Source: Streptomyces sp. G44
GTDB lineage: Bacteria > Actinomycetota > Actinomycetes > Streptomycetales > Streptomycetaceae
Length of the DNA stretch: 38,810 nt
Direction of reading: 5' to 3'
Assembly (NCBI RefSeq): GCF_016905445.1
Contig: NZ_JAFEXF010000055.1
Coordinates: forward strand, 1 to 38,810
The position numbers and the translations under genes are program-made. The notes under the pieces were generated by a model, which saw nothing but the letters and a program-made list of their open reading frames with translations, was not told where the DNA came from and made no database searches. Positions 7,955-16,148 of the stretch are shown here, one piece after another. Position 1 is the first letter of the stretch; each line of letters starts with the position of its first letter.

Positions 7955-8884
7955 CTAGACCTGGAACACGCGCATCGCCGCCGGGAAGATGAGGAAGACC
8001 AGGAAGCCCGCGCACAGCAGCAGCTGCGCGACCAGCATCGACTGGGACTTCTCGCCCGCGCTGCCCTCGATCTCGGCCAGCTCGCGGTGGCGCATGGTCT
8101 CCGCGCGGGAGGCGAGGGACTCGCGCACCTTCGCGCCGTCGTCCGCCACCAGTGCCAGGGACGCCGACAGGTCCTTCAGCTCCTCGACGCCCAGTTCCTC
8201 GCCGAGCGAGCCGAGGGCCTGCCACTGGCTGACGCCGGTGATGCGGGCGTCGGCCAGCGCGCTGCGGATCCGCTGCGTCGCCCAGCCGTCGGAGACCTCC
8301 GCCGCCGCCATGAGCGCCTCGGGGAGGCCGCGGCCGCCCGCGAGGCTCATCGACACCAGGTCCAGGTAGGCGCCGATGACGCGGCGCAGGTCGCGCCGCT
8401 TGTCCGCCGCGTCCCTGCGTACTTCCAGGTCGGGCAGGAAGAAGAAGAGCACGCCGAACATCAGCGCGAGCCAGACCGGGATGATCGGGCTGCGGCCGAC
8501 GTTGAGCGTCCAGATGACGGCGAAGAGGAACGGGCCGAAGAAGACACCGGCCGCGGCCAGCAGCACCTTCGTCGCGAGGAACTTCTCCCAGCTGCGGTCG
8601 AGGACCGCGAGGTCGGCCCGGAGCGACCGCTGCTCCCACCCCTGCTGGAGGTAGAAGTCGGCGACCCGCACGCCGACGCGGGCCCGCAGCGACCCGATGC
8701 GGCCCGGCTTCTCGGTGTCCGACGTCGCCCGGTGCGACTCGTACGCCGCGCCGCGCGCCCGCATCGCGTCGATGCGGGCCACCGTGGCGACCGCGCTGCG
8801 CTTGGACGGCATCAGGGCGCGTACGAGGGCGAAGACGCCGAGGCCGAGGATCGCGCCGATCACCATCGGCGTCGTCAGGCTCAT
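7955..8884 (-). CDS. tadC: Pilus assembly platform protein TadC
   Basis: A 309-residue inner-membrane platform protein of the type II secretion GspF superfamily. Hydrophobic segments lie at about 6-24, 112-133, 140-157 and 285-305, with a cytoplasmic helical domain between (RRVIGAYLDLVSMSLAGGRGLPEAL, the conserved T2SSF pattern) and an acidic GVEELKDLSASL stretch. Its ATG overlaps the tadB stop (ATGA), so the two platform proteins are coupled. It works with TadA ATPase and TadB to extrude the Flp pilus. Confidence 0.9.
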   Translation of the reverse strand: MSLTTPMVIGAILGLGVFALVRALMPSKRSAVATVARIDAMRARGAAYESHRATSDTEKPGRIGSLRARVGVRVADFYLQQGWEQRSLRADLAVLDRSWEKFLATKVLLAAAGVFFGPFLFAVIWTLNVGRSPIIPVWLALMFGVLFFFLPDLEVRRDAADKRRDLRRVIGAYLDLVSMSLAGGRGLPEALMAAAEVSDGWATQRIRSALADARITGVSQWQALGSLGEELGVEELKDLSASLALVADDGAKVRESLASRAETMRHRELAEIEGSAGEKSQSMLVAQLLLCAGFLVFLIFPAAMRVFQV

Positions 8885-9882
8885 CGACGTACTCCCTCGG
8901 GAGAGTTGGCATACCCCGGCAGGCCCTGCTGAGTCGGCTGCTGGAGCTGGTCCGCGGTGGCGGCCGGGCCCCGGGGGCGGACGAACTGCACGCCCGGCTC
9001 GTCCCTGACCAGGAAGCGGTCCGGCGTCTCCACCGTCGACAGCTTCCGCAGCCACCAGAAGCCGAGCGCGAAGAGCGCGCACACCAGGGCGAGCACGAGC
9101 TGGCCGACGGGCGTGCCGTACGGCTCGACGAACTCGCGGTTGAAGATGGACAGGCCGAGGACGAAGGCGATGGAGACGGCGACGACGATCTGCACCGAGC
9201 GGCGCGTGGAGGCGCGCTGCGCCATGACGCGCTGGCGCATGTCGACCTCCTCGCGCGCGGACTTGGCGAGCGCGCCGAGGACCTGGCGCAGGCCGGGGCC
9301 GCGCAGCTTCGCGTTGAGGATGAGCGCCGCGACGATGATGTCCGCCGAGGCGTCGTCGATCTCGTCGGCGAGGATCTGGAGGGCCTCGGGGAGCGGGGTG
9401 CGGGCGCGCAGGCGGTCCACCAGGGCGTCCAGGTGGGGGCGGAGCACGGGGGCCGCCGCGCGGGCGGAGGCGGGGATGGCCTGTTCCAGGCCGACCGCGC
9501 CCGCGATGGTGTCGCGCAGCGACTCCGTCCAGGCGGCGAGGGCCTCGACGCGCTTCATCTGCGCCCGCTCCTCCGCGGCGCCGCCGAAGAGCTTGTCCCA
9601 GAAGAAGACGAGGATGCCGGCCGCGATGCCCGCCACCGCCCAGCGGGTCAGCAGCAGGACGACCAGGCCGACACCGGCCGCGAGGGAGCCGCGGCGCCCG
9701 GCGAAACGGATCAGCTCGCTCGCGCGCTCGCTCGCCTTGTGTTTCTCGTGGGCGGGCTTGGCGGGCAGGCCGCGGAGCGCGATCACGAGGAGCGCGATGC
9801 CGCCGCCCGCGGCGACGCCGCAGCCCAGCGCGTACAGGACGGGCAGCGAGAAGAGGCCGCCCATGGAGCCCAGCGTGTTCAT
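8881..9882 (-). CDS. tadB: Pilus assembly platform protein TadB
   Basis: A 333-residue T2SSF-family membrane protein, paralogous in fold to TadC. Membrane segments are near 12-36, 66-96, 232-253 and 265-285. The cytoplasmic domain shows the LAAWTESLRDTIAGAVGLEQAI motif and the LRQVLGALAKSAREEVDMRQRV stretch typical of TadB. A Gln/Pro-rich C-terminal tail (about 300-333) is predicted to be cytoplasmic. The start lies 7 nt after the tadA stop and the stop overlaps tadC, placing it mid-operon. Confidence 0.9.
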   Translation of the reverse strand: MNTLGSMGGLFSLPVLYALGCGVAAGGGIALLVIALRGLPAKPAHEKHKASERASELIRFAGRRGSLAAGVGLVVLLLTRWAVAGIAAGILVFFWDKLFGGAAEERAQMKRVEALAAWTESLRDTIAGAVGLEQAIPASARAAAPVLRPHLDALVDRLRARTPLPEALQILADEIDDASADIIVAALILNAKLRGPGLRQVLGALAKSAREEVDMRQRVMAQRASTRRSVQIVVAVSIAFVLGLSIFNREFVEPYGTPVGQLVLALVCALFALGFWWLRKLSTVETPDRFLVRDEPGVQFVRPRGPAATADQLQQPTQQGLPGYANSPEGVRR

Positions 9883-9889
9883 GTCGTGC

Positions 9890-11200
9890 TCACCCCCATT
9901 GCCCGGCGGGTCGGTAGCCGAACGCCGCCAGATCGTCCATGCAGGCTATCGGCGCGTGGGCGACGACCCGGCCGTCGGGGGCCTCCGCGAAGACCTCGCT
10001 GGACAGGACGCGGCCGTCGACGCCGTTGACCTCGCGGATCGAGGTCACCATGCGCTGGAGCCTGCCGCCGGACTGGTAGTTGTTGCGCCGCTGGATGAAG
10101 ACGACGAAGTTGACCGCTCCCGCGACGAGCATCTGGCTCGCCTCGATGGGCAGCCGCTCGGACGCCTGGAGCGCGTAGGTGGAGATGCGGTTGAACACCT
10201 CGCTGGAGCTGTTGGCGTGGATCGTGGAGAGCGAGCCGTCGTTGCCCTGCGACATCGCGTTGAGCATCGTCACGATCTCGTCGCCGAGGACCTCGCCGAC
10301 GATGACGCGCGAGGGGTTCATGCGCAGCGAGCGGCGCACCAGCTCCGCCATCGAGATCTCGCCCTGGCCCTCGGAGTTGGGCAGCCGCTCCTCGAACGCG
10401 ACGACGTTCGGGTGCAGGTCGGCGAACTGGTCGAGGCCGAGCTCCAGCGCCCGCTCGACGGTCACCAGACGCTCGTGCGGCGGGATCTCGTTGGCGAGGG
10501 CGCGCAGGAGCGTGGTCTTGCCGGCGTTGGTCGCGCCCGCGATCATGATGTTCTTGCGGGCCCGGACCGCGCAGGCGAGGAAGTGGCCGATCTCCGGCGT
10601 CAGGGTGCCGTTGCCGACCAGGTCCGACATGAAGACCTTGCCCATGCGGGCGCGGCGGATGGAGAGGGCGGGACGGCGGGTGACGTCCATGACCGCCGAC
10701 AGACGCGAACCGTCGGGCAGCCGCAGGTCGAGCTGCGGGTTCGCGGAGTCGAAGGGGCGCGAGGACAGACCCGAGTACGCGCCGAGGACCTGGATGAGTT
10801 CGACGAGTTCCTCGTCGGTCTCGGCGACCGGGTCAGCCTTGGTCTCGCGGCCGTCGGCGTATCCGACGAAGACCTGGTCGCAGCCGTTGATGTCGATGTT
10901 CTCGACCTCGGGGTCGTCGAGCAGCGGCTGGAGCCGCCCGACGCCGAAGAGCGCGGCGTGCACGGCGGCCGCGTACTGCTCCTCGGTCTCCGCGTCGAGG
11001 GGGGTGCGCCCGGCGTTGATCTCCGCGCGGGCGTACTCCTCCAGGATCTGCGCGATGACGGCGCGGGCGTAATGCCGCTCGTCCTCGCCCGACATCGGGG
11101 TGACGCCGGATATCTGGTCCAGGCGGCGCTGCTCGGCGATGCGGTCGCCGGCTTCCTGCCGGAACCGCTTCACCAGCTGGTGATCGACGGGCGTGCTCAT
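9890..11200 (-). CDS. tadA: Tad secretion ATPase TadA (CpaF)
   Basis: A 436-residue hexameric secretion ATPase of the GspE/VirB11 family that powers Flp pilus assembly at the cytoplasmic face. The Walker A motif GATNAGKT is at 222-229 (Lys228). An Asp-box-like stretch (VTVERALEL), the Walker B/GE segment (VIVGEVLGDE) and the His box (LSTIHANSS) follow in the right order. The N-terminal domain carries the NIDINGCDQVFV motif typical of CpaF. ATG 11200 overlaps the tadZ stop (ATGA). A longer reading frame upstream is a shadow of tadZ. Confidence 0.95.
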   Translation of the reverse strand: MSTPVDHQLVKRFRQEAGDRIAEQRRLDQISGVTPMSGEDERHYARAVIAQILEEYARAEINAGRTPLDAETEEQYAAAVHAALFGVGRLQPLLDDPEVENIDINGCDQVFVGYADGRETKADPVAETDEELVELIQVLGAYSGLSSRPFDSANPQLDLRLPDGSRLSAVMDVTRRPALSIRRARMGKVFMSDLVGNGTLTPEIGHFLACAVRARKNIMIAGATNAGKTTLLRALANEIPPHERLVTVERALELGLDQFADLHPNVVAFEERLPNSEGQGEISMAELVRRSLRMNPSRVIVGEVLGDEIVTMLNAMSQGNDGSLSTIHANSSSEVFNRISTYALQASERLPIEASQMLVAGAVNFVVFIQRRNNYQSGGRLQRMVTSIREVNGVDGRVLSSEVFAEAPDGRVVAHAPIACMDDLAAFGYRPAGQWG

Positions 11201-12033
11201 CGGCCCGCTCCGGGCCGCTGCGCGGCGGGGTTGGCCCAGGCGGCGCCGTACTGCTGGTACAGGTCGACGGTCACCTTGCGCGCGGAGCGGATGAGCAGCG
11301 ACTTGTCGAGCCGCCCGCGCTTGCGTCCGGCCAGCTGGTCGGCGCCCGACGGGTCGTCGGCGAGGGTGCCGACGACGCGGGCGCCGGTCTGCGCGGCCAT
11401 CAGCATGTCGTTGACCTGGTGGACCAGCTTGGCCGAGGTCGACGGGTCCGCGATCAGCAGGACGCCGATGAGCGGGGTCGCGAGCGAGGCGGCGCCGCGC
11501 GAGCCGCCGTGCAGCTTGGCGGCGAGGGCCGCGGCACGGTCGCGTACGCGCGCCAGCGACTCGGGCTCGGTGCGCGCGACGAGCAGGACGAGCGCGGCCT
11601 GCGGGAACAGCTCGACGGCCGGGGTGTCGCCGCTGACGCGCCCGCAGTCCGCGATGACGTCGGCGGGCGCGTGCGGTGAGTCGGCGAGCTGGGAGAAGGC
11701 GCGGCCGAGGGTCGGCCAGAGACCGGCGAGGCCGGCCGCCTGCTCGGCGACCCCGAGCCCGACGAGCACTTCGAGGCCGCCGCTCAACGGCTGGACGTGG
11801 TCCCACAATTGGTCGGGCACGAGGCCGCGGCGCGCCGTCGCCGCGATGGACAGCATGCCGGTGTTGGGGTTGAGCGGCCCGCCGTGCGCGGCGGCGCTGC
11901 GGTAGACCAGGTCGCCGCCCGCCGGGTCGGTCTCCGCGACCAGTACGCGGCGCGGCCAGACCGCGGCGAGCGCGACGGCGGCGGTGGTGACGCCGGGCGA
12001 CCCCTTGTCGGCGGCGAGAGCGATGAGCGCCAT
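11197..12033 (-). CDS. tadZ: TadZ/CpaE-like ParA-type ATPase
   Basis: A 278-residue MinD/ParA-like protein. The deviant P-loop DKGSPGVTT at 9-17 and the DPAGGD motif at about 37-42 match CpaE/TadZ, which place the pilus at chosen sites on the membrane. The P-loop lacks the usual Lys after Gly (SPGVTT in place of GGVGKT), so ATP hydrolysis may be weak or absent; this variation is known among TadZ proteins. No receiver domain is present. It is encoded between the cpaB-like gene and tadA. Confidence 0.8.
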   Translation of the reverse strand: MALIALAADKGSPGVTTAAVALAAVWPRRVLVAETDPAGGDLVYRSAAAHGGPLNPNTGMLSIAATARRGLVPDQLWDHVQPLSGGLEVLVGLGVAEQAAGLAGLWPTLGRAFSQLADSPHAPADVIADCGRVSGDTPAVELFPQAALVLLVARTEPESLARVRDRAAALAAKLHGGSRGAASLATPLIGVLLIADPSTSAKLVHQVNDMLMAAQTGARVVGTLADDPSGADQLAGRKRGRLDKSLLIRSARKVTVDLYQQYGAAWANPAAQRPGAGR

Positions 12034-12050
12034 GTCTCCTCTACTCGCCT

Positions 12051-12779
12051 CTAGTTGCCGTTGCCGGTGACGCGTACGACGACGACCTTGCCCTCGGACG
12101 CGGCGCTCGCCAGAGCCGCGACCTCTTCCTGCGGGACGAGGAGGGTGATGCTCTGGTTGCCGGTGCTCACGGTGGCGTCGCTCTTGTCCGTGATGGTGCT
12201 CACCTTGGCGGCGGCGACCAGGGGCGAGCCGCTGCCGGAGCTGGTGGAGCCGCTTCCGCCGGAGCCCTTGCCGGTCGAGGTGCCGGAGAGCACGGGGTAG
12301 GCGGCGACGGTGTCACCGGTCTTCAGGTCGGAGGGGTACTGGCCCTCCTTGAGGGAGAGGCCGACGGAGGCCTTGCCCGCGGGCAGGCCGGCCTTGGCGC
12401 CGAACATCTCGCCGACGGCGACCGTGCCCCCGGGGATGGTGTTCTTGGCCTTGAGCCTGGAGAGGGCGTCGACCTTGGCCCACGGGACGTAGTTGATGGA
12501 CTCGTCCTCGGCGACCATCACGCTGGTGATGTTCTCGCCCTCGACGGGCGCCTCGCCCGCCGGGATCTCCTTCGTCACCTTCACGACCTCGATCCGGTCA
12601 CCGGCGCGCAGCACGAGCACGGTGGCGCCGAGCGCGCCGACGAGGATGAGGAGAACGGCCAGTGCGGCGAGTGCCGGTTTGCGCTCGCGAGGCGGCGCGG
12701 GAAGGCGCTCACCGACCGCCGGCTGTGCCGGTGCGGCGGAACGGCCACTGCCCGCCCCCATACGCTCCTGGATCTTCAC
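12051..12779 (-). CDS. CpaB/RcpC-like SAF-domain protein
   Basis: A 242-residue bitopic protein: a proline-rich cytoplasmic N-terminus, a membrane helix at about 34-57 (ALAALAVLLILVGALGATVL), then an SAF-like extracytoplasmic domain (VTKEIPAGEAPVEGENIT) and a Gly/Ser-rich insert (TSTGKGSGGSGSTSSGSGS) before the last beta region. CpaB-like proteins are periplasmic or wall-side parts of Tad systems. It is the first gene of the tad operon. The GTG at 12779 has GGGGAG 8 nt upstream, and a good promoter lies at 12862-12890. Confidence 0.8.
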   Translation of the reverse strand: MKIQERMGAGSGRSAAPAQPAVGERLPAPPRERKPALAALAVLLILVGALGATVLVLRAGDRIEVVKVTKEIPAGEAPVEGENITSVMVAEDESINYVPWAKVDALSRLKAKNTIPGGTVAVGEMFGAKAGLPAGKASVGLSLKEGQYPSDLKTGDTVAAYPVLSGTSTGKGSGGSGSTSSGSGSPLVAAAKVSTITDKSDATVSTGNQSITLLVPQEEVAALASAASEGKVVVVRVTGNGN

Positions 12780-12861
12780 GCAACTGCTCCCCGCACACCC
12801 AAGAAGATTCGGTCAATTTCCGTCATTCGTGACACTCGCGACTCTCTCGCCCCACCTCGGG

Positions 12862-12890
12862 CGGCTATGCGGCCCCAGGGTCAGTGTCAA
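12862..12890 (-). promoter_or_regulatory. Promoter of the tad operon
   Basis: Read on the minus strand: TTGACA (12890-12885), a 17-nt spacer, then TAGCCG (12867-12862). The -35 box is a perfect match to the housekeeping consensus and the -10 starts TAG as in Streptomyces vegetative promoters. Transcription would start near 12855, giving a leader of about 75 nt before the cpaB-like GTG at 12779. Confidence 0.55.
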
Positions 12891-13045
12891 GCCATCGCAC
12901 CGTATCAGCAGCACATAAGCCCCTCAAGGCGCGTTTTGGCTCGCGAAGCTCACACTTCTCATCGTTATCCACGCGCAATCGGGGCGGGTTGGTTCCGATG
13001 CCGTTGCCGACATGCGAGGCAGGGCGGCCATGTGCGTTCGCGAAG

Positions 13046-13060
13046 GCGCGAATTTCGCGC
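13046..13060. promoter_or_regulatory. Palindromic operator candidate
   Basis: GCGCGAA-t-TTCGCGC is a perfect 7-bp inverted repeat. The palindrome TTCGCGAA at 13037-13044 sits directly beside it with the same core. It lies upstream of the tad promoter and of the plus-strand gene. The binding protein is unknown. Confidence 0.35.
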
Positions 13061-13125
13061 AACTGGCCGCCCCTGAACGGCCGGTGGCGACTTCCACACG
13101 GTTCCCACACGCCCCGCACCGGACG

Positions 13126-13141
13126 CGGCACGGCCGTGCCG
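13126..13141. promoter_or_regulatory. Perfect 16-bp palindrome
   Basis: CGGCACGGCCGTGCCG is fully self-complementary, about 108 bp upstream of the GTG at 13249. It is an operator or cruciform candidate. In such GC-rich DNA chance palindromes occur, so confidence is limited. Confidence 0.3.
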
Positions 13142-13248
13142 TGATCCGTCGGCCTCAAGGGTGACGCCGATGGGTGCCGTGGCGGTTCCCGACCGCGGCA
13201 CCGCGTGCCCCGTCCCGCGCACCCCGCACGACGCGAAAGGAACCGACC

Positions 13249-14068
13249 GTGCGCACCTCCGCCGACGACACCGCCCTTCTCCCCTGTCCCACGCAACTCT
13301 CGCCTCCGATCCACGACTTCTCGCGGCCGTGCGCGAGATCGGCGTCCACCGCGGCTTCGACTCCTGCTGTTCGGTCCGGCCGTGCCCCTGCTGGGCCTCG
13401 GGACCTGGCTGTGGGTGCTCGTGCGGCGGCGCTGGAAGCGGCAGTTGCTGCATCCGCTGCTGGCCGGGTACCGCGAGGTGATCGGGTGCGCGCGGGCACA
13501 CGGGGTTCCGGTGACCCACATACCGGACTGGCTGGTGGGACGCGCGCAGAACGGCAGCGGGAAGGGGGCGGCGCCGATTCCCTCGTACCCGGAGGCGGCA
13601 GCGGCACCCGGGCCGGCCTCCGCCGGGGCGAGCCCGGATGCCGGGGTCGCCCCGGACGCCGGGACGGCCCCGGACGCCGTGGCCGCACCGGACGCCGGGA
13701 CGGCACCGGACGCCGTGGCGGTGCCCGCCAAGCCCATGGCCGTCATCCAATACGAGGCGGGGGCCGACGAAGGGGGATGGCACGACGAGGCGGGCTGCCT
13801 CCTGCTGTTCGCGGGGGTGGCCGGTGTGGCCTACGGCGCGACGCAGGGGGTCCCGGCCGGCTACCTGGCGGGCGTGCTGGTGCCGTCGGCGATCGTCACG
13901 TGGCTGGCGGGCGCCCGCCGGGGCAGGGAGAGGCAGCGGCTGCGCGAGGAGGCGGTGGCATACGTACGGGCGCTCACGGCCGCGCAGGCGACGGGGGCGC
14001 GGGTGCCGGAATTGTCGCCCGCGTTGAAGGAGTTGCTCGCCGAGGAAGCCGAGCGGTCGGCGGGATGA
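13249..14068 (+). pseudogene. Frameshifted membrane protein gene, function unknown
   Basis: A GTG at 13249 with GAAAGGA 7 nt upstream opens the frame VRTSADDTALLP. Coherent coding then moves one frame at the C-run near 13278-13285 (continuing SHATLASDPRLLAAVREIGV) and again near 13366-13371 (continuing LLFGPAVPLLGLGTWLWVLV). Adding one C at each spot restores a single frame of about 273 codons. Both sites are C homopolymers, so undercalled bases or two real frameshifts are possible. The restored protein has a membrane helix, an RRRWKRQ stop, a Pro/Asp/Ala repeat region, and a second hydrophobic pair (LLLFAGVAGVAYGATQG and YLAGVLVPSAIVTWLAG). No family is recognised. Confidence 0.65.
13632..13722 (+). 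repeat. 18-bp tandem repeats coding for PDAG/PDAV units
   Basis: About five imperfect 18-bp units (core ccccggacgccgggacgg) encode alternating PDAG and PDAV hexapeptides between the two membrane regions of the broken gene. The unit is a multiple of three, so copy number can change without a frameshift. Confidence 0.6.
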
Positions 14069-14261
14069 ACCTCTGCCGCGGAATTGCCCTCTCTCTTTTC
14101 GGCGCGAGGGTCCGGCGGAATTGTTGAAGCATTGAGCAAACCGCGTCCAGTGGTTCACGCCGTCTGGTCCGGACCTTTCGCGCGCAGAGCGGCGCGGCGC
14201 AGTGACTGCACACCGCACCGCATTTCGCCATTCCTGCCGTACGAAAGAGAAGCAACCCCCC

Positions 14262-15137
14262 ATGAATGCCAAGCGAATCCCCCCGCGCAAGACCTCCCTG
14301 GCCGCCGGCCTCGCCGCGGCCGGCGCCGCCCTGGCGATGGTGGCCACGTCCGCCCCCGCCGCGCACGCGATCATCGGCGGCACCGAAGTCCCCAACGACG
14401 CCTACCCGTTCATGACGGCCGTCCTGGACAAGGGCCCGGGCAGCGCGCTCGGCCGCCAGTTCTGCGGCGCGAGCCTCGTCACGCCGGACACGGTCGTCAC
14501 GGCGGCGCACTGCCTGGTCGACGACGCGGGCAAGCCGGTGAAGCCGAAGACGCTCCAGGTGGCGGTGGGCCGCACGGTCCTGTCCTCGCGGCAGGGTCAG
14601 ATACGGGACATCGCCAAGGGCGGCGTGGTCGTGCACCCGCGCTACCTCAAGGGCCAGGAGGCCTACGACGTGGCGTTCCTCCAACTGAAGAAGCCGGTGC
14701 GGGGCATCTCCCCGGTCGCGCTGCCCACCCAGGGCACGGACGCGCTGATCCGCCCGGGCCAGAAGGCGACGGTCGCGGGCTGGGGCAACACGGACACGGA
14801 CCTGCCCCACACCCCTGACCGCCTGCGCCAGGTGCGGGTCCCGATCCTCTCCCACGCCGAGTGCAGGACGAGCTACAAGGAGTACGACGCCAAGGTCAAC
14901 TTCTGCGCCGGCGTCGAGACCAAGGACTCCTGCCAGGGCGACAGCGGCGGCCCCGTCTTCCGCAAGGTCCCCGGCCGCGAGGCCCCCATCCTGATCGGCG
15001 TCGTCTCCTACGGCGACGGCTGCGGCGCGCAGGGTGCCCCCGGCGTCTATACGTCGCTGAGCTCGTCGAAGCTGTGGAAGACGCTGGACGAGTCGCCGGC
15101 CGGAAAGAAGGTCAAGCGGGCGATGAACCGCCGGTGA
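14262..15137 (+). CDS. Secreted trypsin-like serine protease (S1)
   Basis: A 291-residue chymotrypsin-fold protease. The signal peptide is residues 1-36, with a basic N-region, a hydrophobic Ala-rich core and cleavage after AHA. The mature protein would begin IIGGTEVPND, the activated N-terminus of trypsin, so it may need no propeptide removal. The catalytic triad is His83 (TAAHC), Asp136 (YDVAFL) and Ser228 (GDSGGP). Asp222, six residues before the Ser, matches Asp189 of trypsin and predicts cleavage after Lys or Arg. Three cysteine pairs are likely. ATG 14262 was chosen over an upstream in-frame ATG because the signal peptide begins there and a purine-rich AGAGAAG precedes it. Confidence 0.92.
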   Translation: MNAKRIPPRKTSLAAGLAAAGAALAMVATSAPAAHAIIGGTEVPNDAYPFMTAVLDKGPGSALGRQFCGASLVTPDTVVTAAHCLVDDAGKPVKPKTLQVAVGRTVLSSRQGQIRDIAKGGVVVHPRYLKGQEAYDVAFLQLKKPVRGISPVALPTQGTDALIRPGQKATVAGWGNTDTDLPHTPDRLRQVRVPILSHAECRTSYKEYDAKVNFCAGVETKDSCQGDSGGPVFRKVPGREAPILIGVVSYGDGCGAQGAPGVYTSLSSSKLWKTLDESPAGKKVKRAMNRR

Positions 15138-15155
15138 CGTGAGATGAGGTGAGGC

Positions 15156-15186
15156 GGGCCGGGCGCGCTCCTGCGCCGCCCGGCCC
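15156..15186. terminator. GC-rich hairpin between convergent genes
   Basis: GGGCCGGGCGCGC pairs with GCGCCGCCCGGCCC through a one-base bulge, giving about 13 bp with a 4-nt loop. It lies between the protease (+) and the barstar-like gene (-), so it probably ends transcription both ways. A T-run is not evident, as is common in Streptomyces. Confidence 0.65.
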
Positions 15187-15224
15187 GTCTCCCCGCCGGG
15201 GCCACGAGCCGATCGGCCGTGTCC

Positions 15225-15767
15225 TCAGTGCCACTCGTCGGGATCGAGCGCCGCCGCCACGAACCCGTCTCCCGTCGTGACGATCAGGTCGGGCTGTCGC
15301 ACCTTGAGCGCCACCTTCTCCCGGTCGAACGCGCGGAATTCGAAGACGAAGTGTTCGGCGACGGCCGGGCGGTCCAGCGGGTCTCCGTCGAGGTCCACCG
15401 CCGCATTGGCCCGGTCCGCCCCCTGGCAGAGGACCGACACCCACAAAGGGAAGTGCTCCGCTTCGAGCAAGGCGTCCGCGTCATGGACGACACCCGCCAC
15501 GCCGACGCCACGCGTGACCGCGCCGCACAGGTCGTCGAGGCAGTCCACCAGGGCGTCCCAGTTGTGGCCGTAATAGCCGGGAAAGCGGAAGGACTCCGCG
15601 AAGGCGCGGTGGACGGCCTGTTCGGTCATCAGGTCGGCGGCGGCGAAGTGGTGGACACCGCCCCCCTTCGCTTCCAGGTCGCGCAGTTGCCGCTGGACCT
15701 CGGCCGCCCCCTCGGGCACGAAGACGACCCAGGGGGCGGAGGTCTCCGTGATGTCGAAGCCGGTCAT
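15225..15767 (-). CDS. Barstar-like RNase inhibitor, immunity protein
   Basis: A 180-residue cytoplasmic protein with the barstar hallmark FPGYYGHNWDALVDCLDDL near residues 62-80 (in barstar this helix and loop plug the barnase active site). It is acidic, as expected for an inhibitor of a basic RNase. It is about twice the length of classical barstar; the extra C-terminal half (HFPLWVSVLCQG, FEFRAFDREK) may be a family extension or a second domain. It starts 21 nt after the RHS toxin stop, in the same direction, and the toxin ends in an RNase Sa/barnase-type domain. That pairing strongly supports the role of cognate immunity protein. Confidence 0.88.
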   Translation of the reverse strand: MTGFDITETSAPWVVFVPEGAAEVQRQLRDLEAKGGGVHHFAAADLMTEQAVHRAFAESFRFPGYYGHNWDALVDCLDDLCGAVTRGVGVAGVVHDADALLEAEHFPLWVSVLCQGADRANAAVDLDGDPLDRPAVAEHFVFEFRAFDREKVALKVRQPDLIVTTGDGFVAAALDPDEWH

Positions 15768-15788
15768 CTCTGGTTCACCATTTCTGTA

Positions 15789-16148
15789 TCACCCCGTGTA
15801 TTCGCCCACGTAGTAGAACGTTCCGTAGTGGTCCGGGGTGTAATACGCGGGGCCGGGCCCGTCCTTCGGAGTCAGGAGCCGTTCCGGTCCCCTGATTTCC
15901 TTTCCGCAACCCGGCGCACTGCACTGCGGAAGGTCGGTCTTGGCATTGACGTCCCATTCCTTGTACTTGCCCCCGGGCAGGGCGGATTTGTTGTTACCCC
16001 AGTTCGCGTTGCCATGGTAGCCGTCGATCTTTCCGATGCCGCCGGGCCGTGCGTTGACCTTGTTCAGCATGTCGGTGGCGTGTCGCGGCGCGGGGCCGGG
16101 GAGAAGTCCGGCGCCGTCCGGGCTGCCGGTGTCGCCGCCGTGCTGATG
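15789..16148 (-). other. Toxin domain: guanyl-specific ribonuclease (N1/T1/Sa)
   Basis: This stretch encodes RHS residues 1421-1539. Catalytic-type Glu1484, Arg1506, Arg1510 and His1527 are in the spacing expected for microbial guanyl RNases. An extra pair of cysteines, Cys1496 and Cys1501, sits in an insert between the Glu and Arg motifs. The last ~300 bp are visibly AT-richer than the RHS core, as expected for an exchangeable toxin tip. Confidence 0.88.

Larger units (their letters stand above)
12780..13248. other. Divergent intergenic region with promoter and palindromes
   Basis: About 470 bp without a supported gene, between the tad operon (-) and the gene at 13249 (+). It holds a minus-strand promoter (12862-12890), a cluster of TTCGCGAA-type palindromes near 13037-13060, a perfect 16-bp palindrome at 13126-13141, and a hairpin at 13173-13202 with a 10-bp stem and 10-nt loop in the probable leader of the plus-strand gene. 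Short reading frames here have no conserved look. Confidence 0.6.

Noticed and set aside
14078..14123. Direct repeat GCGGAATTG, two copies 37 bp apart, before the protease gene
   Set aside because: Only 9 bp and two copies; not enough to claim an operator.
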